64,000 nt of DNA from Candidatus Omnitrophota bacterium (GCA_013177805.1 JABLXU010000028.1:1-64000); one strand, 5' to 3'. Numbered from the stretch's first letter, positions 9,459-19,397 are shown. Made by a program: numbers and translations. Notes: generated from the letters alone by a model not told the origin.

Positions 9459-9503
9459 GGTCGGACTCCTGATGCAGATTTCCAGATAGTATGCATAATC
9501 CGT

Positions 9504-11204
9504 TTACCCTCCGAAGAGCGTAAAGGCGGAGGGTTCTTCATAGAGATCAGGAAGATCGTTTTCGAACAATACCACGTCTCCCGGCCGCAGTTCACTCTGC
9601 AGCCATTGGCGCGCTTTGCCCAAGGTATTGAACTCGTGCAGATTTTCCCTGGGAAATCCATTCTCGAGAAGACCAGAAAAAAAAGCGGGGACGCGGCCGG
9701 GGGCGATTAGGGCGATGTGGTCGCACACGTGCGCCGCCAATGGAGCCAGTTGGCGGTGGGCGTTTTCCGATTCGGAACCGAGTTCGACCATGCCAGGGGT
9801 GATGAGGAATTTCCGTTGCCCAGGAAGCGCTTTCAAGATCTGAAGGGCGCTTTCGAAACCAATGGGATTGGAATTATAGGCATCGTCGATGGTGATGATG
9901 CCGTCTATCCCGCGTTGCACCACGAGGCGGTGAGGAATCGGTGGGACTGTCTGTAATGCGGCCACGGCGGTGAGAGGCGGAACACCCAGCAAAACTCCGG
10001 CCAGGAACGCGCCGGTGGCGTTGAGGGCCTGAGGCGCGCCGTGCAACGGCAGATCGAATGTGTAGGTTTTCCCCTTATACTCCAACACACAACGCGATCC
10101 GGTTTCGGTGATCTCCTCCTGGACAAGACGGCAATCCAACGGGCCGGCTTCCGCGTTCCGCCCGTAGAAATAGGCTTTGGCTTGAATCCCTAAGGCCATG
10201 GCACGGACGTGGAGATCGTCACCGTTGAGGACAGCGAAGCCGTCGGATGACAGCGCGCGGGGGAGTTCGGATTTAGCCTTCGCTACGGCCTCGATGCTTT
10301 TGAATCGTTCCATGTGCGCGACACCTACGGCGGTTACGATGGCTGTCTTCGGGGGTGTCAGGCCGCAGAGTTTTTGGATGGAACCGATGCCGTACGCGCC
10401 CATTTCGACGATGAAAAACGCGTACTCTGGCTTCAGGCGTTCACGGATAACGCGGGTGATTCCCATCAGCGTGTTAACGCTTCCGGGCGTCGCGAGCGAG
10501 GGCGCGCGCATGGAGAGGATATGGCTTAGAATATGCTTGGTGGACGTTTTGCCGTAGCTGCCGGTGACCCCGATGATATGCGGCTTGACGCGGCTGAGGA
10601 TTTCGCGCGCCTCGTTGAGATACCGCCGTTGGATCCGGGATTCCACGGGTACCAGGCACAGGTTGGCCGCCGCCAGGAATAACGGAATCGCAACGATAGA
10701 CGCCGCGATCCATAAAAGCGTAAAGGAAAAAATCCATCCCGGCATCCTGCCCGTGGAAAGAAATGAGAGCCATAACCAGCCTGTCCATCCGGTGAACACC
10801 GCGGTTTGCAGGAGCAAGCTGACCGAGAAGATGCGCTTGGCGCGGGCGGTCATGACCAACGCTTTCTTCACGTTACGGGATTTATTGCTAAGTCCGGCAA
10901 GAGCCAACAAGAGAGCCACGGCTCCCACCCCAAGAAAAAGCCGGAAAACCTCCGGCCGGGACAAAGGTAAATCCAATCCGGGATGGATTGACCATCCCAG
11001 ACTGGACACGGCGGCAACCAGGGTGGCCCGCTTTTCGAAAGAACGGGATCGGAACCACCAACGCAGAAAACGCCGGTTGTCGTATTCCTCTTGTTGGAAA
11101 TAATGGAGATAACGGAAGGTGATCCGCCATGCCGCGGGGACGTATCCCAGAAGGACTAAGAAAAAAAGAAGCCCGGGGAGCAAGGAGTAAGAAGACTCGT
11201 TCAT
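9504..11204 (-). CDS. murF: Membrane-anchored MurF-like ligase (UDP-MurNAc-tripeptide--D-Ala-D-Ala ligase)
   Basis: Expected to add D-Ala-D-Ala to UDP-MurNAc-tripeptide. The 566 residues are about 110 longer than ordinary MurF. The extra is an N-terminal ~185-residue region with four hydrophobic segments (near 7-27, 86-105, 126-150, 158-180), so the enzyme is probably held at the inner membrane. The Mur ligase core follows, with the P-loop GVTGSYGKTSTK at ~212-223, a VEMGAYG motif, and the C-terminal domain with ITIDDAYNSNP and LITPGMVELG. Its ATG overlaps the TGA of the hydrolase upstream (ATGA), so translation is coupled, and ddl, which supplies its dipeptide, follows. Whether this is the cell's only MurF cannot be told here. 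Confidence 0.85.
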   Translation of the reverse strand: MNESSYSLLPGLLFFLVLLGYVPAAWRITFRYLHYFQQEEYDNRRFLRWWFRSRSFEKRATLVAAVSSLGWSIHPGLDLPLSRPEVFRLFLGVGAVALLLALAGLSNKSRNVKKALVMTARAKRIFSVSLLLQTAVFTGWTGWLWLSFLSTGRMPGWIFSFTLLWIAASIVAIPLFLAAANLCLVPVESRIQRRYLNEAREILSRVKPHIIGVTGSYGKTSTKHILSHILSMRAPSLATPGSVNTLMGITRVIRERLKPEYAFFIVEMGAYGIGSIQKLCGLTPPKTAIVTAVGVAHMERFKSIEAVAKAKSELPRALSSDGFAVLNGDDLHVRAMALGIQAKAYFYGRNAEAGPLDCRLVQEEITETGSRCVLEYKGKTYTFDLPLHGAPQALNATGAFLAGVLLGVPPLTAVAALQTVPPIPHRLVVQRGIDGIITIDDAYNSNPIGFESALQILKALPGQRKFLITPGMVELGSESENAHRQLAPLAAHVCDHIALIAPGRVPAFFSGLLENGFPRENLHEFNTLGKARQWLQSELRPGDVVLFENDLPDLYEEPSAFTLFGG

Positions 11205-12019
11205 AAAACCGGCTTTTCCATGTTCTCCGCAACAAACTGCTGCATCAGATGACTGACCTGATGGCGGCCGCGGGTTAAAATCGTGTAATGATCGAAGCCT
11301 GGTAATGCCACCAAACGGGCGTTCGGAAGCAACGCCTGCATTCGCCGGCCGAAATCAAGCGGGGTTTCCTGATCATCCTCTCCCCAAACCAGCAGAACTG
11401 GTTTCCGGATCGCAGGCAGCAAGAGACTCAGATCTTCGTTGACGACTTTGACGAAGATGGGACGCAGCGCCCCGGCCTGGAGATAATCCCGGGAAGCGAT
11501 GCGGTTATACAACGACTGTTTGATGGCCTGGCCGGGCCGTCCGGGAAATATTTTCTCCGACAGACACGCCAGACCGCGAATGGTCTTCACTCGCCATTTC
11601 CGGCGAAACGGAATCTCGCGCTTGAGGCCTGCTGAGGCGATAAGAACCAATCCCCGCACGTGTTCCGGCCATTCACGGGCCAGGCGGACCGCCACCCGTC
11701 CGCCGAATGAATGGCCCACCACGATGCACGGCCCGGCGTTGAGCTGATTCAACAATTCACAGACCATGAGGGCGTATTCGCGGGTGCCCCAGACTTCCGG
11801 AGGAAAACCGGATTGTCCAAAACCAGGAAAATCGGGCGCGATCAACCGCCCCTGGCCATTCAAGGTTTCCATGAGCGGCAAAAAAGTGGTGGAATCGACT
11901 CCCCACCCGTGCAGAAACAGCCAAGGAACACCGGTTCCCTGGTCCAGCACATGGACGTGCAGCGGGTGACCGCCCACGGTCAGCGTGATGCCGGGATGGT
12001 TGCCCGGAGATGGTTTCAT
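11201..12019 (-). CDS. Alpha/beta hydrolase
   Basis: A 272-residue soluble alpha/beta-fold hydrolase. Readable motifs are the oxyanion-hole LFLHGWG (~35-41), the nucleophile elbow VVGHSFGG with Ser104, the acid in LLVWGEDD, and the catalytic His in LPGFDHYTI. It has no signal peptide. It is the first gene of an operon with murF (4-bp overlap) and ddl. Alpha/beta hydrolases are seen next to murF and ddl in several anaerobic lineages, but their substrate is not established; a role in precursor or lipid turnover at the wall is an inference. A 213-bp spacer separates it from the divergent btuF-like gene. Confidence 0.85.
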   Translation of the reverse strand: MKPSPGNHPGITLTVGGHPLHVHVLDQGTGVPWLFLHGWGVDSTTFLPLMETLNGQGRLIAPDFPGFGQSGFPPEVWGTREYALMVCELLNQLNAGPCIVVGHSFGGRVAVRLAREWPEHVRGLVLIASAGLKREIPFRRKWRVKTIRGLACLSEKIFPGRPGQAIKQSLYNRIASRDYLQAGALRPIFVKVVNEDLSLLLPAIRKPVLLVWGEDDQETPLDFGRRMQALLPNARLVALPGFDHYTILTRGRHQVSHLMQQFVAENMEKPVL

Positions 12020-12232
12020 GCCAAGCCCTCAACCGTGTTCCGACACGGAATTATCAAGTTCATTCGCACAGGGTCAGTCTATCATGGGTTGAATCTATTC
12101 CGAATACCAAGAAGATTTGCTCATCCTGATTCATCTCTCCGTGCCACTTCCGTTCACCCCGCCGGCCACTTATAAAAGGAAGGGAACGTCAATTGCAGGG
12201 ATCTGACGGGAATACTTTTCTCCGGTGATTCG

Positions 12233-13180
12233 ATGAAGCGTAACTATGTCCTTTTCACCGGCTTGTTCTTTTTGGGGATCCTGGTGTCGCTCGGGCTGCA
12301 ATCACTGGAGAGCCACCGGAAAGGGGATACTCTGTCTTCGCGCACAGGGGAACGGAGTGCATTCCCCAACCGGATCATCTGTGCCGCGCCCAATCTCGTG
12401 GAAATTGTGTACGCCTTAGGCGAAGAAGACCGCATTGTGGGAGTCAGCGATTATACCAATTATCCGCCGGAGGCCCAGGCCAAGGAGCGGATCGGGGGAG
12501 TATTCAATCCCAACCTGGAGCGGATTTTGGCCTTGCGGCCGGACATGATGATCGTTCAGGGCGCGATGGAAAAACACACGGTATTCTGTCAGCGCCGGGG
12601 CATTCCGGTATTGCGCGTGGATATGGAGAACTGGTCTTCCATTGCGGAGGGCATCCGAAAAATCGGATACGCGCTGGGATGCCCGGCGAAGGCAGAAACG
12701 CTCGTTAGAGATATTCAGGGCCGTTTGGATGAAATTCGAGGGCGGGTGGCGAATTTGCCGCACCGGCCCAAGGTGTTTCTGAGCATGAGCCGGCGGCCGG
12801 GATCGCTCAGCGGCTTGTTTACGGTGAACCGGGAATCGTTCATTCATGAGATGCTGATAACTGCCGGGGGCGTGAATGTCTTTGAGGACGCGCTGACGCG
12901 GTATCCCCAAATCTCCAAGGAATCATTGATCACCCGCGCGCCCGAAATCATCCTGGAATTGCAATTGCAGGAAGAGTTTCCAGCCAGGCAGGTAGAAACG
13001 TTACGGAAGGATTGGGAGGCCTTGCCCCTGATCCCCGCCGTGGCCACCGGCCGGATCTTCATAGTAACCGAGGATTATGTCATGATCTCCGGTCCCCGGA
13101 TTCACCTGGCCGCAGAGCGATTCTATCAATTGATCCACGAGAGCCATGGAGCCAAACCCGGACCTGTTGACCATCACTGA
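12233..13180 (+). CDS. btuF: ABC transporter substrate-binding protein, cobalamin/helical-backbone metal receptor type (BtuF-like)
   Basis: A 315-residue periplasmic receptor. An N-terminal hydrophobic segment (~6-22) exports or anchors it; no lipobox is seen. Two lobes of the BtuF/FhuD fold are recognisable: CAAPNLVEIVYALGEEDRIV at the start, GVFNPNLERILALRPDMMIV in the first lobe, and the conserved SMSRRPGSL region at the start of the second. The next two genes encode the matching ATPase and permease with overlapping frames. The substrate is probably a corrinoid; siderophore or heme cannot be excluded. I looked for a cobalamin riboswitch in the 213-bp leader and did not find its conserved box. 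Confidence 0.82.
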   Translation: MKRNYVLFTGLFFLGILVSLGLQSLESHRKGDTLSSRTGERSAFPNRIICAAPNLVEIVYALGEEDRIVGVSDYTNYPPEAQAKERIGGVFNPNLERILALRPDMMIVQGAMEKHTVFCQRRGIPVLRVDMENWSSIAEGIRKIGYALGCPAKAETLVRDIQGRLDEIRGRVANLPHRPKVFLSMSRRPGSLSGLFTVNRESFIHEMLITAGGVNVFEDALTRYPQISKESLITRAPEIILELQLQEEFPARQVETLRKDWEALPLIPAVATGRIFIVTEDYVMISGPRIHLAAERFYQLIHESHGAKPGPVDHH

Positions 13181-13949
13181 TCTGCGGTATGCCTACCCGG
13201 ATTCGTCCTGGCAATTAGACGCGCCGTCGTTTCGGGGGCGGGCCGGGGAAATCGTATCGGTTATAGGCCCTAACGGATCGGGCAAGAGCACGCTGTTGCG
13301 CCTGGCGGCCGGCATATTGCCGTTTTCGCAAGGCCGGATCGAGATCCTGGGAAAGGATATCCGTTTCCAGGACCGGCGCCGGATCGCGAAAGTGTTGGGG
13401 TACCTTCCCCAAGAGTCCCCTGCGGAGTTCGATTTCCGGGTGATCGATGTGGTAGCGATGGGGCGGTACGCGCATTTGCCGGCCGGGGGGTTCTTGCGCG
13501 ATCATGACCGTCAGGTTGTAGAGGAATGCATGCGGCAAACCGCCACCCTGCCCTTGAAACAACGGCGAATGTCGCGGTTGTCCGGCGGAGAGCGGAAACG
13601 TGTGCTGTTGGCATCGGTACTGGCCCAAGAACCGCGGGTGCTCTTGTTGGACGAGCCGACAAGCGCGTTGGACCTGCATCACCAGGTGCGTTTTTTCGCG
13701 ATTTTGACTCAGCTGGCTGATGCCGGCCTCTCGATTGTCGTTGTCACGCACGATATGAACTTGGCGTCACTCTATTGCCACCGGATGGTGCTGATGAGCG
13801 AGGGGCGGATCGTCCGGGAAGGCGCGCCGGAAGAAGTTCTGACGCTGGAGCAGCTGGCGCCCATCTATGGGGGGAATTTCCTGATCGGGCGGCACCCCCA
13901 AATCCCGCGCCCCTTGATCTATCCCGACATGAAAGGAACCGGTGGATGA
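13146..13949 (+). CDS. btuD: ABC transporter ATP-binding protein (BtuD/FecE type)
   Basis: A 267-residue ATPase that drives the importer. Walker A is IGPNGSGKST, followed by a Q-loop in YLPQESP, the signature LSGGERKR, Walker B VLLLDEPTSALD and the switch His in VVVTHDMN. The frame begins 35 bp inside btuF, and its stop overlaps the btuC start by 4 bp (ATGA), so the three proteins are translated together. The ATG at 13146 has only a weak GAGAG upstream, so a TTG at 13167 is possible. Confidence 0.92.
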   Translation: MEPNPDLLTITDLRYAYPDSSWQLDAPSFRGRAGEIVSVIGPNGSGKSTLLRLAAGILPFSQGRIEILGKDIRFQDRRRIAKVLGYLPQESPAEFDFRVIDVVAMGRYAHLPAGGFLRDHDRQVVEECMRQTATLPLKQRRMSRLSGGERKRVLLASVLAQEPRVLLLDEPTSALDLHHQVRFFAILTQLADAGLSIVVVTHDMNLASLYCHRMVLMSEGRIVREGAPEEVLTLEQLAPIYGGNFLIGRHPQIPRPLIYPDMKGTGG

Positions 13950-14959
13950 AAGGCCCCTTGACGTTGCGCTCCGGCTTGGCGCATGTGTCCGGCTATGCGA
14001 TTCTCTTCGCGATGATGTTGGCGGTATGTCCGTTGACAGGCAGCGAGACGATCCGCATGGGGGACTTGCTTCAAGCCGGGTGGAGGGGGACCTGGGATAT
14101 TTCGGCGGAGATTTTCTATTTCCAGCGCGTTCCCCGGGTGGTGCTAGCGGCCTGTGTGGGCGGGACGCTGGCGGTGGTCGGAGCGGCGTTCCAAGTGATC
14201 CTGCGCAATCCGCTGGCGGAACCGTATACCCTGGGCATCACAGGGGGAGCGTCGGTGGGAGCAGTACTGGCCATCCTGTTCCCTGCCCTGCAATTTACCT
14301 GGAGTGTGTTCAGCAGTGTGCAGTTGTTCGCCTTAATCGGGGCGTTTGCCGTCTTGCTGATGATCTACTCGCTGGCGCGGCGTCCGGAAGGCTTCGCGGT
14401 CTATACGCTGCTGCTGGCGGGGGTGACGTTGTCTATCGTCTCGGCCGGAGCAGTCATGTTTCTGCGCTACGCAGCCAGCCCCAACTACCTGGTGCAGATG
14501 GACCGCTGGATGATGGGCGGGCTGGACGTGACCGGTTACCAGGAACTCGCCGCCTTGTTTCCCTTGCTCATTCCCGGCTTGGGAATTCTTTTCTCGTGCA
14601 TGGTTGAACTGAACCACTTAGCCTTGGGGGAAGAATTGGCTTTGGGGCACGGGGTAGATGTGCCCGCGGTGTACCAGCGGGTTTTTTTTGGAGGGGGCGT
14701 GGCCACGGCGGCGGCGGTGTCGCTTTCGGGTCCGATCGGATTTGTGGGATTGATCGTGCCGCACGCGGTTCGGCGGCTCAGTGGATACGATCACCGCATC
14801 GTGCTGCCCGCTTCGTTTTTTATGGGAGGGGCGTTGCTGGCAGCTTGCGATACCGTCGCGCGGACCTTGTTCTCGCCCACGGAAATCCCGGTAGGGATCA
14901 TCACCGCCCTGGCCGGCGGCCCGCTGTTTCTCCGCATATTACTACCGAGAAGTTCATAA
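13946..14959 (+). CDS. btuC: ABC transporter permease, FecCD/BtuC family
   Basis: A 337-residue inner-membrane permease with about ten hydrophobic segments. The frame is open further upstream, but the ATG at 13946 is chosen because it gives the classic ATGA overlap with btuD. Family motifs include RVPRVVLAACVGGTLAVVGA near residue 55, NPLAEPYTLGITGGASVGA, and, near the C-terminus, GPIGFVGLIVPHAVRRLSG, the loop that contacts the ATPase. With btuF and btuD it makes a complete F-D-C importer. A strong hairpin follows, shared with the convergent gene at 15027. Confidence 0.93.
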   Translation: MKGPLTLRSGLAHVSGYAILFAMMLAVCPLTGSETIRMGDLLQAGWRGTWDISAEIFYFQRVPRVVLAACVGGTLAVVGAAFQVILRNPLAEPYTLGITGGASVGAVLAILFPALQFTWSVFSSVQLFALIGAFAVLLMIYSLARRPEGFAVYTLLLAGVTLSIVSAGAVMFLRYAASPNYLVQMDRWMMGGLDVTGYQELAALFPLLIPGLGILFSCMVELNHLALGEELALGHGVDVPAVYQRVFFGGGVATAAAVSLSGPIGFVGLIVPHAVRRLSGYDHRIVLPASFFMGGALLAACDTVARTLFSPTEIPVGIITALAGGPLFLRILLPRSS

Positions 14960-14967
14960 TTTTCCAT

Positions 14968-14993
14968 AAAAAAAAGCGGGATTGCCCCGCTTT
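14968..14993 (-). terminator. Rho-independent terminator of the VIT/VWA gene
   Basis: On the minus strand AAAGCGGG and CCCGCTTT pair around a 5-nt loop and run into a stretch of T. It lies between two convergent genes. The T-run is on the minus-strand side, so it mainly ends the gene at 15027-17294 but may also slow btuC transcription. Confidence 0.8.
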
Positions 14994-15026
14994 CAGAGAG
15001 AGAATGAAGATCAGGTATGAAGAGTT

Positions 15027-17294
15027 CTATTGAAGGATTTTTATTTGTTCCTCGGTCAGATTTTCTTGCCCGTTTTCGGTGATTTGAATCATCTGGCCTT
15101 TGTGCACGAACGAGACTTCTGTGCCTATCGACAGGATTTTGGCAATCTCCGGAGAGAGATCGGCCAGTTGAAAATACGCGTCGCTGTAAGGTTTCACCTT
15201 AATCGCGGGCTGCTTCTCGTCGAATAGGGTCGAAATCCAAGCCGAGCCGCGTTGGAAAAAGGCCTGCTGCCCCGCATACCGCACTCCCTGGATTTTCTCC
15301 ACCTTTTTGCGGCTTTCTTCATCATACCGGAACATCACGTTTTGGGTCGAAAGGGATTCGGCACGCTGGAGTTGATCCTGCATCACCTCCGACGCAACCA
15401 CGGCCTCCTTGCCCACCGATTCCGACAACGCGCGGCCTTCCGCATTTCCCGCCATGCCGAAGCCGCCGAAGAATCTTCCGGCGCTGGGGGCGCTGTATAC
15501 TTCACCAGCCCGCCGCGATACAGGTTCGGGAACGGCAGGCCGCATGGCTAACGGCACATCCTCTTTAACCAGGAATGCGGTATATTCGGTGAGAATGCCG
15601 TATTTCCGGCTCAGTTCGATGATTTCCTCCACCAGTTCCTGGTTATGGCCGTTCAGGCGGATTTCGTTCATCAGGTATCCGATTCGCCGGGCGGCCCATA
15701 ACCGGGGGATGTACTCCAGCTTGGTGTTCTCCTTGGTGAAGGTAAATTCCTCTGTGAATTTCTTTTTTTCGCCTCCGACCTTGCCGGAAAGAGTCACTGG
15801 GGCAGTGCCGCCTTCTTCATAGCGCCCCAAGACAACAAGTTGCGAACCGCTGAACAGGTCTGGCAACTCCTTGGGATAGATCTTGCTGACTTCCAGGCTG
15901 CCGAAGTCGAGTTCCAGATCGGACAGCACCGGATCGGCAATTTTGGCATACATCGACGAAACGGAAACTTCTATATCCTCGTTGGGTTTTACGTACGTGG
16001 CCAATCCTTTGTTTTTCTGGGAGATTTCATCCAGCAACGCGGTGTTGACATCGAATCCCACTCCAAAAGCAAAAATCCGGCATTTGAATTCGTTCCATTT
16101 TTGGACATGGGCCAAGATTTCCTTAATATCGCGTTCGCCGACCGTAGGGCGGCCATCGGTGAGAAACAGAACATAGGTTGGCCTCGAACTCTCTTCCACC
16201 ACGCGCAGTGCGGTTTTAAGGGCGCCGTCGATATTGGTTCCCCCGCTGGCGTCGATCTCCTTGATTTTCTTGCAGATGGAATCGATCTCTTCTTTCCCGG
16301 CCGAGGTGAGTTTTCCGGTCAAGGTTTCGATTTCGTCACTGAAAATGACCACCGCGAACCGGTCTTCCTTATTCAAACTCCGAACGCAAAACTCGAGCGC
16401 TTCCTTGGCTTGTTCGATCTTGTTATTTCCCTTCATGCTGCCCGATTTATCCAGGACGAAGATCACATCTTTGGGATTGACGCTTTCTGGCTTGGGGATT
16501 TCGGGAGCAGCCATGAGGAGGAAAAAGCCATCTTTATCTTCTTCCTTGAAAGTTAGAACATTGATACCAATGGGATCGGTGGAAACGGTATAAATGAGTT
16601 GGAAATCATTCTCCGGTAACACATTTTCATCGCTATACTTGAGATGCGCCTTGAAATTGGTGTCCCGTTCAATTTTGACCTCATGACTAGGTGAATAAAT
16701 ATTCTTTATGGGCGTGTTGTTAGAGATATCGACTTTGATCTCAACGTAATCGATAGGTTTCTTGCAGATTTTTTCCGTGGCCAGGGCGTATTGATAACGG
16801 CAGACTCCACGGTCGTAGGATAGAATTTCTTCATATCGAATTTCGATCTTTTTGGTTTTTTCTGGTTCAATGGGAAAAACGCGGGCCTGAATCAATCCCT
16901 TGCCAGAGAAGGCTAATATCCCAGGATCTTTTTGCTTACGCACGATGGATTGATAAATACTCTCTGCTTTATCCTTATCCAGCACTTCAGCCTTAACTTG
17001 CTCGCCATCCACTTCTAGGGTGAATTTGGAGATATTCGCTCCTTCAGGAACCGCCAACATGTAGGTTCCCTCGAGGCGTTGTTTATAGGGATTGAAAAAA
17101 ACCTGCTCGATGTGGGTAACGGCCACTTGTTCATTGATCGTGGTTTGGACCTTATAGCTTTGGATGGGCAATGAGGGACCAATGGGTAACCGCTCCGGTG
17201 GTGCGGGGATGATAAGGCCTTGGCCCATCCCGGAAGAAGCAAAGGTGAGGATCATGCCAGCAGCCAATGCGTAGATCGGGTATCTGTTTGACAT
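15027..17294 (-). CDS. Exported VIT and von Willebrand factor A domain protein
   Basis: A 755-residue secreted or envelope protein. A signal peptide covers ~1-25 (ends SSGMGQG). A VIT (inter-alpha-trypsin inhibitor) domain spans ~45-165 with VAVTHIEQVFFNPYKQRLEG. A vWA domain spans ~275-450 with an intact MIDAS, D282-x-S284-x-S286 (LDKSGSM), and a later VLFLTDGRPT. A C-terminal ~250-residue region contains Gly/Ala-rich linkers (GRFFGGFGMAG). VIT-vWA proteins bind partners through a divalent metal, but their bacterial roles are mostly unknown. GGGAGG lies 8 bp before the ATG, and a clear terminator follows. It stands alone, divergent from proS. Confidence 0.9.
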   Translation of the reverse strand: MSNRYPIYALAAGMILTFASSGMGQGLIIPAPPERLPIGPSLPIQSYKVQTTINEQVAVTHIEQVFFNPYKQRLEGTYMLAVPEGANISKFTLEVDGEQVKAEVLDKDKAESIYQSIVRKQKDPGILAFSGKGLIQARVFPIEPEKTKKIEIRYEEILSYDRGVCRYQYALATEKICKKPIDYVEIKVDISNNTPIKNIYSPSHEVKIERDTNFKAHLKYSDENVLPENDFQLIYTVSTDPIGINVLTFKEEDKDGFFLLMAAPEIPKPESVNPKDVIFVLDKSGSMKGNNKIEQAKEALEFCVRSLNKEDRFAVVIFSDEIETLTGKLTSAGKEEIDSICKKIKEIDASGGTNIDGALKTALRVVEESSRPTYVLFLTDGRPTVGERDIKEILAHVQKWNEFKCRIFAFGVGFDVNTALLDEISQKNKGLATYVKPNEDIEVSVSSMYAKIADPVLSDLELDFGSLEVSKIYPKELPDLFSGSQLVVLGRYEEGGTAPVTLSGKVGGEKKKFTEEFTFTKENTKLEYIPRLWAARRIGYLMNEIRLNGHNQELVEEIIELSRKYGILTEYTAFLVKEDVPLAMRPAVPEPVSRRAGEVYSAPSAGRFFGGFGMAGNAEGRALSESVGKEAVVASEVMQDQLQRAESLSTQNVMFRYDEESRKKVEKIQGVRYAGQQAFFQRGSAWISTLFDEKQPAIKVKPYSDAYFQLADLSPEIAKILSIGTEVSFVHKGQMIQITENGQENLTEEQIKILQ

Positions 17295-17594
17295 CGGTTT
17301 ATCCTCCCGGATTCGATTCGGCTTTGCCTAATAAAACGGATGTCCAAGCAAATAGTTTGAAATGATTTCTCCACCATGGGATGGAAGAGGAGAATTCCAT
17401 ACTGAAATAAGCAGACTCCCAAAAGCAAAAAATCATTTAACCTTCCACCGCGCGCCTTCGTCCCCTGGGGGGAAATGCCATACTATATGAACACGGGAGG
17501 ATGGAATGAGGCATGCTACCTCAGGCTACCTAGGAAGCAGCGGCCAGTTTTACTTTTGCCGCGTCATCATGGAATTCAGGGATAAGAAAAAATC

Positions 17595-19328
17595 ATGAGA
17601 CAATCAGCCGGTTTTTTCCCAACTCTGCGGGAGGTTCCCAAAGAAGCGGAAGCCAAAAGCCATATCCTGATGCTTCGGGCGGGATTGATACGCCAATTGG
17701 CCGCCGGTTTATATATCTATCTGCCGCTCGGTTGGCGTTCGCTGCGTAAAATCGAGCAGATCGTGCGGGAAGAGATGGACGCATCCGGCGCCATTGAAGT
17801 GTTGTTGCCTACTCTGCAGCCCGATGAATTATGGAAAAAAACCGGCCGCTGGGAAGCCATGGGGCCGGAAATGATGCGCCTGTTGGACCGCAATGAACGC
17901 CAGTTTGTTTTGGGGCCCACGCATGAAGAAGTCATCACCAGCCTGATTGCGAACGAAATCCGCTCGTACCGGGATTTGCCTAAGAATCTCTACCAGATCC
18001 AAACCAAGTTCCGGGATGAAATCCGGCCCCGGTTCGGCATCGTCCGGGCGCGGGAATTCATCATGAAAGATGGGTATTCGTTCGATGTGGATGAAGCGGG
18101 CGCGGCCCGGTCATACCAACTGATGTACGACGCGTACAAGCGGACTTTCCACCGTTGCGGCTTGACTACCATTCCCGTGGAAGCGGACACGGGCGTCATG
18201 GGGGGGAACTTGTCCCACGAATTCATGGTTCCAGCAGAAATCGGGGAGGCGGAGATTGTCTCTTGTTCGCATTGCGATTACCGGGCCAACCGCGAATTGA
18301 CCGAATCCCGCGCGCCGGCGGATCCGCCAGCGGTTGTCTCTGTGCCTCCGGTGGCCGAGGTACACACGCCTAACCTGCGCACCGTCGAAGAAGTGGCGGA
18401 ATTTTTGCGGATTACACCGGCAAGCATGATCAAAACGCTGATCTATGTCTCAAACGGCGCCCCATTCGTAGTCCTCATCCGGGGAGATCACACTGTCAAC
18501 GAGGCCAAGGTTGCCAAGGCCGTTAACGGACCTGTGGAAATGGCCTCCCCGGAAATCATTGCCAAAGTCACCCACGCGCCCGTGGGATTCGCCGGCCCGG
18601 TGGGCTTGCGGGGTGTAAAGATTTTCGCTGATTATTTCATTCGGACCATTGACGCCGGAGTCACGGGAGCAAATAAAGAAGATTATCATATTCGTAACGT
18701 GTCGCCCGGCCGGGACTTTCAGCCCGACGTATGGGGGGATTTCCGGTCCGTCGATGAGGGAGACGCTTGCCCCCGGTGCGGCACGGGCACTTTGAGCATC
18801 CGCTTCGGGATCGAGGTGGGCCATGTCTTCGTGCTGGGCACCAAGTATAGTGAAGCGTTGCAGGCCTATTACACTGGCGAGGACAGCCAGCGGCGGCCCA
18901 TGATCATGGGATGTTATGGCATCGGCGTGAGCCGGACGATGGCCGCTGTAGTGGAAGAGAACTCCGACGACAAAGGCATCGTATGGCCGGTTTCTGTCGC
19001 GCCGTATCACGTCCATGTGCTCAACTTGTCGGTGCGGAATTCCGAGGTGACCCGCGTCGCGGAGGAATTGTATCAATCATTCCAAAATGCTGGCCTCGAG
19101 GTATTGCTTGATGACCGGGACGAACGGCCCGGAATCAAATTCAAGGATGCCGATTTACTCGGCCTGCCCTACCGGGTGGTAGTGGGGGAAAAATCTCTCC
19201 AAGAAGGCGTGGTGGAATTCGTGCCCCGAAAAACACTGGAGAAATCCATGATCCCCCCCGACGAGATTGTCCCGCGGGTGAAATCCCAATACGAATTAGA
19301 TATAGCATCCTTACGGCCGGATTTTTGA
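17595..19328 (+). CDS. proS: Prolyl-tRNA synthetase (bacterial type with editing domain)
   Basis: Charges tRNA-Pro in the cytoplasm. The 577 residues fit the bacterial ProS class with an INS editing insertion. Class II motif 1 lies near GAIEVLLPTLQP, motif 2 is FRDEIRPRFGIVRAREFIMK, and motif 3 is GCYGIGVSRTMAAVVEE. The editing domain lies at ~225-400 (MIKTLIYVSNGAPFVVLIRG), and an anticodon-binding domain follows from ~465 (VLLDDRDERPGIKFKDADL). No T-box or other leader element was seen in the 300-bp region upstream, which it shares with the divergent VIT/VWA gene. The ribosome-binding site is weak. Confidence 0.96.
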   Translation: MRQSAGFFPTLREVPKEAEAKSHILMLRAGLIRQLAAGLYIYLPLGWRSLRKIEQIVREEMDASGAIEVLLPTLQPDELWKKTGRWEAMGPEMMRLLDRNERQFVLGPTHEEVITSLIANEIRSYRDLPKNLYQIQTKFRDEIRPRFGIVRAREFIMKDGYSFDVDEAGAARSYQLMYDAYKRTFHRCGLTTIPVEADTGVMGGNLSHEFMVPAEIGEAEIVSCSHCDYRANRELTESRAPADPPAVVSVPPVAEVHTPNLRTVEEVAEFLRITPASMIKTLIYVSNGAPFVVLIRGDHTVNEAKVAKAVNGPVEMASPEIIAKVTHAPVGFAGPVGLRGVKIFADYFIRTIDAGVTGANKEDYHIRNVSPGRDFQPDVWGDFRSVDEGDACPRCGTGTLSIRFGIEVGHVFVLGTKYSEALQAYYTGEDSQRRPMIMGCYGIGVSRTMAAVVEENSDDKGIVWPVSVAPYHVHVLNLSVRNSEVTRVAEELYQSFQNAGLEVLLDDRDERPGIKFKDADLLGLPYRVVVGEKSLQEGVVEFVPRKTLEKSMIPPDEIVPRVKSQYELDIASLRPDF

Positions 19329-19397
19329 CCTCGGATACCGGCCAATGGCTTACTCGAAAATCCGTAGACTCCCAAATCCCGGCATTATGCGAAGCCG

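Noticed and set aside
12020..12232. Possible cobalamin riboswitch before btuF
   Set aside because: The conserved AGCCAGGAGACC-type B12 box and core are not present, so no riboswitch is called.
17295..17594. Possible T-box leader before proS
   Set aside because: No T-box sequence or terminator/antiterminator pair is visible.
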